Position numbers and translations under genes: made by a program. Below the pieces are notes generated by a model that saw only the letters and a list, made by a program, of their open reading frames with translations, was not told the origin of the DNA and made no database searches. DNA of 64,000 nt from G963556115 sp963677015 (lineage in GTDB: Bacteria > Planctomycetota > SZUA-567), in assembly GCA_963677015.1 (NCBI GenBank), contig OY781533.1, positions 3,534,001 through 3,598,000 on the forward strand. The letters run 5' to 3'. This document shows, in pieces, positions 27,339 to 36,778 of this stretch. The stretch's first letter is position 1; every line of letters starts with the position of its first letter.

Positions 27339-27607
27339 CACTTTTTTGTGAATATTAAAGCTCTCAGAATGCTTGATTTTACTGCATTAACACCTAACAT
27401 CCTTATATACTTTATGTTATATATCCGCACTCATTTTTTTGCAATTTAAAAATCCTTCGCAAAAAAAATTTTTTTTAAATTTTTATTTAGTTTATATAAC
27501 ATTTACCCGTATATCTGCTGCTAATATCATTTTTTCATACTTCAAATCTTACTTCAAAATTATGCTATATTACTTAATTTCCATTTTTACCTTTATCATT
27601 TCAATTT

Positions 27608-29137
27608 TTATTCATTTATTCCGGTATGTATCATTACTTCATAACCGGTATATTCGATTGGATCTGCTCCGGCAAAAACCTCTTCCACTTCATTCTTAGC
27701 TATTTTATCAGAAATCTCTGCTGCCTCTGCCAGCTCAATAGTTTTTGCCTGTTCCGCTGTATTCTCTTCTCCCAGCTCAAGTTCCGGTAGCCAGACATCT
27801 ATTATTTCATGTTTATTTTCAATAATATCTTTCTGTGCAGCCTGTGCTAGATTAACCGGCTCTGCCTTTTTATCTTCTACAACTGTTTCAGTTAGCTTTA
27901 CATCCTCTTCAATACTTTCAGCTATTTGAGTGTTCTGCACCTCTTCTTGAGTTTTTTCAGTCTTTTCCGGCACACTAACTTCATCCCAGTCTACCGCATC
28001 TGCCAGTATTTCATAGTTTTTATTATTTACATCAATATCGGTAATAAAACTCTCAACTCGGCTTGGTTCCGGTATTTTATAAGTTATGTCACTACTCTGA
28101 CCTGCTGCAGTCAGCTCTACATAATCTGGGTTAAACTGTTTGCTCATAACCTTATCCACACCTGCCAGCAGCTTTTCTTCCGCCTCTTTAACAAGAATTT
28201 TACCCAGACCTTTACCTACCTCATATGCTGCTTTTGATACAACATCAGTTGACAGAGATTTATCGATATATGATTTTGCCCTGGATCTGTAATCATTAAC
28301 TGTTTCCGCATACTCAACATTACTTCCAACCCCACGCATTTCTTCATTGTCTTTATTAACACCATCTATAATACTTTCTGTGCCAATTTTATTTGTCAGC
28401 GGAGCTCCAACCGGTGGCGGTGCCATCATTGCTATTTCATGAATTCCAAGAGCTTTAATTTGTGGTTCTGAAATATTTTCCCAAATAAGCTCGGCTATCT
28501 TCTCATGCCCTTTAATATTTGGCATAACTCCATCTGCGAGCATACTGTCGGACATCTCATCAATCAATCGTACTAAATGTATATTTTCACGTTTCGCGAC
28601 CACCTCAAGACTGCCATCAAGCATATCAGATAATACCGGTGAAAACTCGTTTACACCATGATTTTTTTCAAGATCACTCGCTTTATCATAATTTATTCTC
28701 TGTGGCGCAACTATTGCGATTTCAGCTGAATTATTTACTTTTTTAATCGTCCGCACCATTCTTAAAATTTTGGCACCAACTGACGCGACTGCTGACGGAT
28801 CAATACTATCAATCTCCATGAGATCATTGGTTCCAAGATATATCACATAAATATCAGCATTTGGATATGTTTTCAGGATATTATTCAGATAATGTATATC
28901 ACCAGCATGCATTCCATCCGCACCGGCATTGATAACATCCATATTTTTCGCAAATGAGGCAAGTACATCGACCCAGCGCGTACCATTTCCGATCATCTCT
29001 TCGCGCCAATTACCTTTTGTAATCTGGTCACCAAGACAGACGATCTGTTTTTTATGCTCTGCTGAAAATACACACTGTGTCATGAAAAATCCAAGGCATA
29101 CCAGCATTATTACTATTTTTGCACCTGCTTTAGACAT
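27608..29137 (-). CDS. SGNH-fold secreted protein lacking catalytic residues, with long acidic tail
   Basis: A 509-residue exported protein (signal peptide 1-26). Residues 30-230 are an SGNH/GDSL hydrolase domain: block I is LGDQI (36-39), block II INAGADG, block III GTND (102-105), block V DGVMPNIKGH (202-211). The nucleophile Ser of GDS is Gln38, and the catalytic His of DGxHPN is Met205, so hydrolysis is unlikely, while the oxyanion Gly and Asn are kept. Residues about 250-509 form a charged, Glu/Ala/Lys-rich extension without recognisable domain. GGAG before ATG 29137 supports this start. It lies between porin and repeat-protein genes, which suggests an envelope role, perhaps sugar or polymer binding. 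Confidence 0.8.
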   Translation of the reverse strand: MSKAGAKIVIMLVCLGFFMTQCVFSAEHKKQIVCLGDQITKGNWREEMIGNGTRWVDVLASFAKNMDVINAGADGMHAGDIHYLNNILKTYPNADIYVIYLGTNDLMEIDSIDPSAVASVGAKILRMVRTIKKVNNSAEIAIVAPQRINYDKASDLEKNHGVNEFSPVLSDMLDGSLEVVAKRENIHLVRLIDEMSDSMLADGVMPNIKGHEKIAELIWENISEPQIKALGIHEIAMMAPPPVGAPLTNKIGTESIIDGVNKDNEEMRGVGSNVEYAETVNDYRSRAKSYIDKSLSTDVVSKAAYEVGKGLGKILVKEAEEKLLAGVDKVMSKQFNPDYVELTAAGQSSDITYKIPEPSRVESFITDIDVNNKNYEILADAVDWDEVSVPEKTEKTQEEVQNTQIAESIEEDVKLTETVVEDKKAEPVNLAQAAQKDIIENKHEIIDVWLPELELGEENTAEQAKTIELAEAAEISDKIAKNEVEEVFAGADPIEYTGYEVMIHTGINE

Positions 29138-29424
29138 TATTATCTCCAAACATATTTTGTACGTAATCATTCTACCTGTTATGTTATCGGAAATAGTTGA
29201 TTGTTTTCTTTACCCCATTTTATAATTTAATCCTACATTTATTATTTATTACATTATATATCTTTCCGCCAATGTATCTGCTCCATTAACCTGATCACTA
29301 ATAAATGTTATTATTTTCTTAAATTACCGGTATATAGCTTATTTACCTGCGTTAAGCTTATATTTCCCGCTTACCATTGATTCCCGCTGATTAATGTTTT
29401 TTTATACCAAAAGTAATAAATAAA

Positions 29425-29455
29425 AAATGGGAACTCTCAATAAGAGAGTTCCCAT
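29425..29455 (-). terminator. Terminator of the repeat-protein gene
   Basis: A perfect 12-bp stem ATGGGAACTCTC/GAGAGTTCCCAT with a 5-base loop, followed on the minus strand by a T-tract. The spacer from here to the SGNH gene (29138-29424) is AT-rich, holds that gene's promoter region and nothing else visible. Confidence 0.93.
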
Positions 29456-29488
29456 AAAATCTTTTAAGATTAACTAATCTATAATGAC

Positions 29489-30646
29489 TTAGTTAGAACC
29501 AGCACCTGGAACACTTTCGTATTCAGCAGAATCAAGTTCAACAGCTTCACCTTCGATAGTTGGAGCAGAAACGATCTTAGCTTCAGATACAGTCTTAGCA
29601 GTGAACTTAGACTTCTTAACTAGCTTCCAAACCATCTGTTCTGGAGAAGCAACAACCTTAGACATCTTAGTTTCGTACTTAGCAGGAACCTTAACTTCAA
29701 CAGTAGATTCAGGCTTTACAAGAACTAGACGCTTGATTGACTTGTAAACAGCTGGGATAGTCTTGAATTCAACTTCAGCACCGTCAACAACTTCAGCAAC
29801 GTCGATTTCAGCGTACTTTGGTGGAATTACACATTCTTTAACTTCAGCAGGCTTAACGAGAGTCTTAACCTTGATAGTCTGTTTACGACCAGCACATGGG
29901 TTATCTACAAGTTCGCCTTCTTTAACAAGAACTTCCTTCTTAACTGTTACATATTCAGCTGGAGTACATTCGCTGCTTACGCAAAGAGCAGGAGCGTCAT
30001 TGTCGCCACCGATTGGAGTGTTCTTGCATTCGCCTTCTTCGCACTTACGCATTGGAGGCTTAACCATGATCTTTTCTTCAACAGTCTTATAAACAGCTGG
30101 GATCCACATCTTAGTTGTGCTAGCAGCCTGAACTTCGATTTCCTTCTCAACCATCTTGTACTCAGCAGGAATAATGCTGTAGCATGTCTGAGCTTCCTCA
30201 ACCATTACTTTCATTTTCTTACAGCGAACCTTTGCTGGCAGGCAGTAAGCAACTTTCTTAGCTGGGCTAACCATAACTTTTACTTCCTGCATTGCATATT
30301 CAGCAGGAACACACTTAGTGTAGTATGTTTCTGGACGAACCATGCACTCAGTAGCAACCTGCTTGTAAGTAGCAGGCTTAGTTACTAGACACCAAGCGTA
30401 ACCAGCGATTGGGCGTGGAGCACCTTTACCTTCAACGAAAGGAACTTCCATACCTTCTTCAACATCAGCAGAAGTCTTAACAACAGATTCAGTGTTGTTG
30501 TAAAAACCTTCCTGATTAGCAACCATATCGTTGCTAGCCATGATCATGCCCTGTTCAGCAGGCATATCAACGTCATTACTTGCATAAGCAGAACCACAAA
30601 GAGCAACTGCAGCGGCAAGCATAATCCCCTTAATACTCATCCTCAT
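29489..30646 (-). CDS. Secreted Cys-rich protein of about nine 23-residue repeats
   Basis: A 385-residue exported protein (signal peptide MRMSIKGIMLAAAVALCGSAYA). After an acidic N-terminal region (about 23-75), the body is built of repeats of about 23 residues with the pattern I/V-PA-x-Y-x-x-V-x-x-x-V-x-V-x-P, for example IPAVYKTVEEKIMVKP and IPAVYKSIKRLVLVKP. Several units carry Cys near their ends, suggesting disulfides in the periplasm or at the surface. Similar repeats occur in envelope proteins of other phyla, where their function is not established. Codon use is strongly biased as in the porin gene, so it is probably abundant. AAAGGAG precedes the ATG. I cannot assign a function. Confidence 0.75.
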   Translation of the reverse strand: MRMSIKGIMLAAAVALCGSAYASNDVDMPAEQGMIMASNDMVANQEGFYNNTESVVKTSADVEEGMEVPFVEGKGAPRPIAGYAWCLVTKPATYKQVATECMVRPETYYTKCVPAEYAMQEVKVMVSPAKKVAYCLPAKVRCKKMKVMVEEAQTCYSIIPAEYKMVEKEIEVQAASTTKMWIPAVYKTVEEKIMVKPPMRKCEEGECKNTPIGGDNDAPALCVSSECTPAEYVTVKKEVLVKEGELVDNPCAGRKQTIKVKTLVKPAEVKECVIPPKYAEIDVAEVVDGAEVEFKTIPAVYKSIKRLVLVKPESTVEVKVPAKYETKMSKVVASPEQMVWKLVKKSKFTAKTVSEAKIVSAPTIEGEAVELDSAEYESVPGAGSN

Positions 30647-31455
30647 AATCCTTTTCTCCTTTGTTCCCCCAATAAGAACAACAAAAACAATAAAAAGCGA
30701 TACTTACATTTTAAAATAAATCACATAATCTTAAAGTAACCATCAAAACCTTCAAAGACAACATGACACTTCCAAATCATACCAACCTTGAAGTTTTAAT
30801 AATAAAATGCCGATGTCTTATAATCCTAAAAATATTATCAAATTTAATATTATCAGACTATGCCTCTACGACATTATTCTTTAAGGATATCCGCTTTGGA
30901 CTCTTTTGTAAAGCAAAAAATCTGAATTCTCTTCCTTTCTTTTTCATCTTTAGACCGATTTTCCCTTTTATTATTCCTTTTACAATAGATTAATTTTTTT
31001 TATAACTTTATTCATCCACTATACGGTCACTTCATTATGCTCATAACCTTCAATATTTAACCCCTTAATTTTCAATATATTACCCAATAGCAAATCCAAA
31101 TATGTCAGTTATTTTTTTTACTCCTATTTTTCTAAGAATTAAATTTATTTTTTAATTATCCTCAAAACACACACAAAATTTTCCTTTTAAAAAAAATCAC
31201 CCTTTTTAACTTTTTTTTAAAAATTTCATCCAATATTTTCGCTCTCTTTTCACTACCCGAAAAATTATCGGCTTATACAACTTATCACGAACCGCTTTTT
31301 AACGCCCTTTATACCATTATTACGGTTAATTTAAAATTAAATCTTCTTTTATCGGACAGCTATTGTTATTATATACCTTATATTTAAAATTATTAATATA
31401 ATTTGAACTATTAACTCCGCACATTGATTTTAACAGGGCGCAATATCTATTAATC
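30647..31455. other. Long G-poor spacer between divergent genes
   Basis: About 800 bases that are very AT-rich with C-over-G bias on the plus strand and many homopolymer runs. It must contain the promoters of the repeat protein (left) and of the TonB-like gene (right); a weak TTGAAG/TAAGAT pair is visible on the minus strand upstream of 30680. Short frames here have no ribosome site or protein-like composition. Confidence 0.55.
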
Positions 31456-32646
31456 ATGAATGAACTAAGTATTCCTAAATTAATAAATTCTGGCAGAAAT
31501 TCGAAATTTCTTAAGCGCGGTTTCATACTTCTGCTACTCTTTGCACTGTTTCTGCATATTTCATTATTTATCATACTTGGCTATTATAATAAACACCCAT
31601 TCCTGTTTTTTTTCAAAGATAAAGCCCAGCCAATTACCGAAAAAACCCTGAACTTTGTACTGGTAGACGACAAACTGGTCAACGAAGAGATAAAAGAGGA
31701 AAAGCCAAAAGTTCTCGGCAAAGTCAGCAGACAGTCACGTGATCAAACTGTCAATAAAGACCTGCCAAAACTTGGGCCAAACAGTGAAGAGAAATCTTCC
31801 GTTTCCGCTTTTGCCCGGGGAAATCCGCTACCCGACTCTGTTGCGGCTCCGGAGATAACACCGTCACCACCACCGGTACCGCAAATTACACCACAGAAAG
31901 AGACACCTCCTGCCCCCCTGCAAAAACCTGTTACCCAGAAACCTCAGGAGCAGCCTGCCAGAGAGCAGGTACTCCCGAAATTACCTGAGCTTGATATTGA
32001 TGATGATCTAACCGGTATTCTTCCGAAACCTCAAAAAGTTGAAAAGCCCAAGCCAGTAAAGAAACCGGACATTAAAGAGGTCCCGGGAATTACCAAATCG
32101 GATGCCATAAGCAAAATAACCCCGCAGCCACAGCCCAAAACAGAACCTGTGGTAAAACCGGTTACGACCCCGCAAGCGAAACCAGCAAAAACAGTTCAAA
32201 AGAAAATTCCCACCCGAAAAATCCCGGTACGCCGCATAAGCAGCAGTAATTCACGTACCGGCGGCAAACTGCAGAACCGTAAAAACTCTTCCGCAATAAA
32301 CACCGGAATGAAATCAATTGCCGTACTGCGCAGCCGCTACGGTGATTATATGGATAAAATTCTGCGCCGGATACAGCAGTCAATAGTTATACAGCAACAG
32401 ATAAATCCAATCGGCATGCATGAAGGCAGTGTCGTAATGAGTTTCACCATAAATCCACAAGGTTACCTAGACCAGATTAAATTTATCGGCTCAGCCCCCG
32501 ATGATATAACTACCGAAATCTCGGTCTCCAGAACCGTGCTCCGGGATGTTCAGAACAGCGGCCCTTTTGAACCTCCCACCCAGGAGATGCTCAATGACCC
32601 TGATTTCCAGAAAATTGTTGTAAACTTTGTATTTGAGAATTTATAA
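31456..32646 (+). CDS. TonB-like energy transducer
   Basis: A 396-residue protein with TonB architecture: a short cytoplasmic N-terminus, one transmembrane helix (22-43), a long periplasmic linker rich in Pro, Lys and Gln (about 60-270), and a C-terminal domain (about 295-396) containing GSVVMSFTINPQGYLDQIKFIGSAPDD, which fits the TonB C-terminal fold. It would couple an ExbB/ExbD motor to outer-membrane transporters. The ExbB/ExbD pair in this window lies 12 kb away in another operon, and no TonB-dependent receptor is present. No strong Shine-Dalgarno site is visible. The 68-residue gene after it overlaps its stop codon. Confidence 0.85.
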   Translation: MNELSIPKLINSGRNSKFLKRGFILLLLFALFLHISLFIILGYYNKHPFLFFFKDKAQPITEKTLNFVLVDDKLVNEEIKEEKPKVLGKVSRQSRDQTVNKDLPKLGPNSEEKSSVSAFARGNPLPDSVAAPEITPSPPPVPQITPQKETPPAPLQKPVTQKPQEQPAREQVLPKLPELDIDDDLTGILPKPQKVEKPKPVKKPDIKEVPGITKSDAISKITPQPQPKTEPVVKPVTTPQAKPAKTVQKKIPTRKIPVRRISSSNSRTGGKLQNRKNSSAINTGMKSIAVLRSRYGDYMDKILRRIQQSIVIQQQINPIGMHEGSVVMSFTINPQGYLDQIKFIGSAPDDITTEISVSRTVLRDVQNSGPFEPPTQEMLNDPDFQKIVVNFVFENL

Positions 32647-32852
32647 TGAATGATATAAATAAGCGCTGTATGGGCGAATTCCCGATGTTTCCCGGCTGGC
32701 TGTTCTTTGAAGAAATAGTCACTAAGGATATTATAACTATCTCCGCCTACGGCTCAAAACAACGTATTATAAGTGCCAGTGCTGAAAACCGCGATAAAGC
32801 TATCGCCAGTGTGCTCAATCAGATTTTATATCAGTATCCGCCAAATAAATAG
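32646..32852 (+). CDS. Small protein translationally coupled to the TonB-like gene
   Basis: A 68-residue protein of unknown family. Its ATG shares one base with the TonB-like stop codon (TAATG), so it is probably made by reinitiation and in proportion to its partner. It has no signal peptide or membrane segment, and a mixed alpha/beta pattern (MFPGWLFFEEIV, IITISAYGS, then an amphipathic helix). A cytoplasmic accessory to the TonB-like protein is possible but is inference. A strong hairpin follows it. Confidence 0.65.
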   Translation: MNDINKRCMGEFPMFPGWLFFEEIVTKDIITISAYGSKQRIISASAENRDKAIASVLNQILYQYPPNK

Positions 32853-32853
32853 T

Positions 32854-32887
32854 AAAAAAACTCCGGAGCAGAATTGTTCTGCTCCGG
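32854..32887. terminator. Bidirectional terminator
   Basis: A perfect 11-bp stem CCGGAGCAGAA/TTCTGCTCCGG with a 3-base loop lies between convergent genes. Seven A residues on the left give a T-tract for the minus strand; the plus side lacks one. Confidence 0.85.
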
Positions 32888-32931
32888 ATAATCCAGTAAA
32901 TATTCAACTACAGTTGCAAAATAACGATCCT

Positions 32932-33612
32932 CTACTTGCTCTTGAGTCTCGCTCTACCATACTCTCTTTCAATATATTCAACCGCTTCCTGAGGATTATC
33001 GGTCAGCTTCAGCAGATTCAAATCATCTGGTGATATCATTACGTTTTCACTGTCAAGCATAACCTCTTTGATCCAGTCCAGCGCACCCTGCCAGAACTTC
33101 TCCCCCATTAGTACTATCGGCGTAGATGGCACCTTATGAGTCTGCACCAGTGTGAGAATTTCAAAAAATTCATCCAGTGTTCCAAACCCTCCGGGCATAA
33201 CAACTACAGCTGAAGCATACTTCAAAAACATTACTTTACGCACAAAAAAATAACGGAAATTTATTCCATGCTGCACATATGGATTACCTGTCTGCTCAAA
33301 AGGCAGATCAATATTCAAACCTACGGTTTTCCCTACTCCACTCTCATTTGCACCGCGGTTTGCAGCTTCCATAATTCCCGGTCCGCCACCGGTAATCACA
33401 TCAAAACCGGCGAGAGAAAGATTTTTAGCTACCTCACGGGCCAACTCATAATACTTTGTCCCTTCTTTAATCCGCGCCGAACCGAAGATACTTACGCCCT
33501 TATCAACCTCCGACATGTGCTCAATACCTTCGACAAACTCCGCCATAATCCTGAACAGACGCCATGGATCCATATTTCGGAAGTCGTCTTTTTCATAATC
33601 CTTTGATTTCAT
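32932..33612 (-). CDS. LOG family (TIGR00730-type) nucleotide phosphoribohydrolase
   Basis: A 226-residue Rossmann-like protein of the LOG/DprA-superfamily group. It carries GGGPGIMEAANRGA and the diagnostic MPGGFGTLDEFFE (PGGxGTxxE), which together form the nucleotide monophosphate site. Family members cleave AMP or cytokinin riboside monophosphates to base plus ribose 5-phosphate; in bacteria the role is often nucleotide salvage. Length is typical. It lies 46 bases downstream of the RND permease gene with no terminator visible, so it may be read together with the efflux genes. Confidence 0.9.
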   Translation of the reverse strand: MKSKDYEKDDFRNMDPWRLFRIMAEFVEGIEHMSEVDKGVSIFGSARIKEGTKYYELAREVAKNLSLAGFDVITGGGPGIMEAANRGANESGVGKTVGLNIDLPFEQTGNPYVQHGINFRYFFVRKVMFLKYASAVVVMPGGFGTLDEFFEILTLVQTHKVPSTPIVLMGEKFWQGALDWIKEVMLDSENVMISPDDLNLLKLTDNPQEAVEYIEREYGRARLKSK

Positions 33613-33658
33613 ATATTCTCTTTCTTCGTGCAGAACAATATTTCAAGCCTATATCGCG

Positions 33659-36600
33659 TTATTCCTCTTTGGCATTGAAGAATGTTGCGTATATCACCGG
33701 ACAAATAAGCAGAGTAAGCGCAGTCGCAAATGACAGACCAAAGACAATAGTAACCGCCATACCCTGAAAGAATGGATCGGTAAGCAGTGGTATCATACCC
33801 ATTACAGTTGTAGAAGCACCAAGTGCGACCGGGCGCACACGGCTGACACCAGAATCAAGAATCGCCTGATATATATGCTTACCAGCCGCTCTGTCCTGGT
33901 CAATCTGATCTACCAGCACAATCGCATTTTTTATCATCATACCGGACAGACTCAGGAAACCAAGAAGTGACATAAAACCAAACGGAATCTTGGTTATCAG
34001 AAGACCCACCGTTACACCGATTATTGCCAGCGGCACAGTAAGATAAATAATCAGCGCCTGCTTTACCGCGTCATAAAGAATCACCACAATCATACCCATA
34101 AGCAGAAAGCTTATCGGCAGGGTATTCATCAGACCCTGATTAGCTTCACTGGAGCTCTCGTACTGACCGCCCCATTCCAGTGAATAATTCGGCGGAAGCT
34201 TGATCGCTTCAATTTTATTCTTTATCTTGGCGAGCAACTCCGGACCGGTTACCCCATCGGTAGGTTCACACTGCGCAGTCATACAGCGCATACCATAACG
34301 CCTGTAGATAACGGTATCCTGCCACTGAGTCTCAAACCCTGAAACAATCTGCTGAATAGGCACATACTTACTGGCAAGACTGCTCCAGACAGTTGTAAAG
34401 TACATATCATCAATACTGTCACGATCCTCAAGTGTAGGCCGGGTAATTATCGGAATCAGATTATTCTTCTCACGGTACAACCCGATATTCTGCCCCACAA
34501 AGGTCATCTGCAAAGCACTGGCCATCTCATTACGGGTAATACCGGCAAATCTGGCTCGAGATTCATTAAATATCGGTTTTGCTATTTTTTCTCTGGTTCT
34601 CCAGTTATTCTTTATTGAACGGGCTTCTGGAGTTGCATGCATGATTGATATTGCCTGTTCAGTAAGATTACGCAGAGTATCAGCATCCTCACCAAAGAAT
34701 CTGGCCTCAATGGTAGCATCATATGATGCACCCATTTTGAATTTCATCAATGTTGCCATCGCATTGGGATAGTTATCCTGCAGATATTTGTTTATCGGCC
34801 CGGTAAGCCGGTCAATAACCTCCTGATTAAGCTCCTTGACTTCAATAAGTATAAAACCATAACTGCTGTTTGAAGTCTGTGGTGAATAGGTCAGAGTAAA
34901 CCGCGGTGAACCGGATCCTGCATATGTCGACACAAACCTGATATCAGAGAAACGCTTCTGTCCGGTCTTTTCATCAATACCGGTAAGATAAGCACCAATA
35001 GCTTTTATCTGTTTATCCACTACCCTGATATCTGTTCCCTGCGGCTCCCAGAAATCAATATAAAAACGCGGAGCATCAGATTCAGGAAAGAAGGACTGCT
35101 TAACAAACTTAAAACCATATCCGGCAGCTGCGAGCAGCCCGATCATAACCAGCAGCACCAGCCAGCGAAAACGCAGCAGACCGGCGAGAAGCCTCCGGTA
35201 AAAACGATAAAATACGGTATCATACGGATCTTTTAACTGCTGCTGTCCTGAACCTCCGGCAGTTTTATTCTCCTTAAAAAGCCAGTACCCCAGAAGTGGC
35301 ACTACTGTTATTGCCATTACCCAGCTCCAGAGCATCGAATACAGAATAACCCAGAACAAAGAGCCGCAATACTCACCGGTAGAATCCGGCGAAAGACCGA
35401 TAGCTGAAAAAGCCAGTATACCAACGACCGTACCTGCCAGCAGCGGCAGTGTCGTCTGTTTGACAATTATTCCAGCAGCTTTTACCTTGTCTATGCCGCG
35501 CTGAATATTTACCAGCATACCGTCAGCGATAACGATTCCATTATCCACCAGCATGCCGAGTGCGATAATCAATGCCCCCAAGGATATCCGCTGCAGCGTT
35601 ATACCCTGAATAAACATACAGACAAAGGTAGCCGCCACAATAAATAATAGCAGTGAGCCAATTATAACACCACTTCTAAGACCCATAAATATCAGCAGAA
35701 CCAAAATAACAATTGCCACCGATTCACCGAGATTTACCACAAAGTTATTGATCGCTTTCTTTACCGCCTCACCCTGAAATACTATCGGACGCATCTGCAT
35801 ACCGTATGGACGCACATCCTCAAGATTATTCAGTTCCTTCTTTATCGCTTCGCCCATATTCACCACATTGGCATCATCACGTGGTGAAATACAGAGAGCC
35901 ATACAGGATCTGCCGACATAATTATCGCCATTCTCATACCCTGAAAAACTCATAAGATTTGTAGCCGGCTCAACATAGCCCCGCTTAACTGTACCCACAT
36001 CACCAATTCTGAAATTAGTGCCGGTTTTTTCATCACGGACAATAAGATCTGCAATTGACTCTACACTCTTATACTCACCTGAGGGGAATATCCAGACATA
36101 ATCAGAATCCACCATCACCTGCCCGGATTCTGTAACTAGGTTCTGATCGGTTACTGCCTGAGCAATCTGAGAAGGAGAAAGCTGCAATTGTGTCAACTTT
36201 GCCCGTGAAAGTTCGATATAGATTGATTCCTGCTGGGTTCCCCAGAATGTAACCTTGGCTACACCCGGCACCCGAAGTAAACGCTTGCGCAGATAATCCG
36301 CATAATCCTTCATCTCCCTCCAGGTAAAACCCTCACCGATAATCGCATACATAATGCCGTAAACATCACCAAAATCATCATTTATTATCGGTTCGGAACA
36401 CCCGGGAGGCAAACTTCCCTGATTATCACGTATTTTATGCCGTAACTGATCCCATATCTGTTTCAGACCATAGCCTTTGAACTTATCCTGAATCTGCGCA
36501 TCAATAATAGATAACCCCGGCAGAGAAATGGATTTATTCAGCCTTTTAAGTTCCTTAAGCTCCTGAATGGAATCTTCAAGAGTATTGGTAACCTCCTGCT

Positions 36601-36778
36601 CCACCTCATACGCCGTAGCACCGGGATACTGAGTATAGATCATTGCATCCTTGATCGTGAACACCGGATCTTCCAGCCAGCCAAGCTTCCAGTAACTGAT
36701 ATAACCGGCACCGGAGAGCACCAGAATAAAGAGCACCGTAGTTACCGCGCGTTTTATGGAGGACTCTGCAATATTCAT
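33659..36778 (-). CDS. RND efflux permease (AcrB/HAE family)
   Basis: A complete 1039-residue inner-membrane proton/drug antiporter. TM1 is near residues 10-30, large periplasmic porter loops follow TM1 and TM7, and there are twelve helices in total. The TM4 proton site reads GMLVDNGIVIADGM, with only the first of AcrB's two Asp residues (D407) kept and the second replaced by Asn. The TM10 lysine is present in LSGMMIKNAIVLVDQI. It starts inside the adaptor gene (4-base ATGA overlap), so permease and adaptor are coupled. No outer-membrane TolC-like gene is nearby. It is a paralogue of the truncated permease at the window start. Confidence 0.96.
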   Translation of the reverse strand: MNIAESSIKRAVTTVLFILVLSGAGYISYWKLGWLEDPVFTIKDAMIYTQYPGATAYEVEQEVTNTLEDSIQELKELKRLNKSISLPGLSIIDAQIQDKFKGYGLKQIWDQLRHKIRDNQGSLPPGCSEPIINDDFGDVYGIMYAIIGEGFTWREMKDYADYLRKRLLRVPGVAKVTFWGTQQESIYIELSRAKLTQLQLSPSQIAQAVTDQNLVTESGQVMVDSDYVWIFPSGEYKSVESIADLIVRDEKTGTNFRIGDVGTVKRGYVEPATNLMSFSGYENGDNYVGRSCMALCISPRDDANVVNMGEAIKKELNNLEDVRPYGMQMRPIVFQGEAVKKAINNFVVNLGESVAIVILVLLIFMGLRSGVIIGSLLLFIVAATFVCMFIQGITLQRISLGALIIALGMLVDNGIVIADGMLVNIQRGIDKVKAAGIIVKQTTLPLLAGTVVGILAFSAIGLSPDSTGEYCGSLFWVILYSMLWSWVMAITVVPLLGYWLFKENKTAGGSGQQQLKDPYDTVFYRFYRRLLAGLLRFRWLVLLVMIGLLAAAGYGFKFVKQSFFPESDAPRFYIDFWEPQGTDIRVVDKQIKAIGAYLTGIDEKTGQKRFSDIRFVSTYAGSGSPRFTLTYSPQTSNSSYGFILIEVKELNQEVIDRLTGPINKYLQDNYPNAMATLMKFKMGASYDATIEARFFGEDADTLRNLTEQAISIMHATPEARSIKNNWRTREKIAKPIFNESRARFAGITRNEMASALQMTFVGQNIGLYREKNNLIPIITRPTLEDRDSIDDMYFTTVWSSLASKYVPIQQIVSGFETQWQDTVIYRRYGMRCMTAQCEPTDGVTGPELLAKIKNKIEAIKLPPNYSLEWGGQYESSSEANQGLMNTLPISFLLMGMIVVILYDAVKQALIIYLTVPLAIIGVTVGLLITKIPFGFMSLLGFLSLSGMMIKNAIVLVDQIDQDRAAGKHIYQAILDSGVSRVRPVALGASTTVMGMIPLLTDPFFQGMAVTIVFGLSFATALTLLICPVIYATFFNAKEE

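Noticed and set aside
30763..30993. 76-codon plus-strand frame in the spacer before the TonB-like gene
   Set aside because: No ribosome site, composition follows the AT-rich spacer (runs of Phe, Ile, Leu), no recognisable motif.
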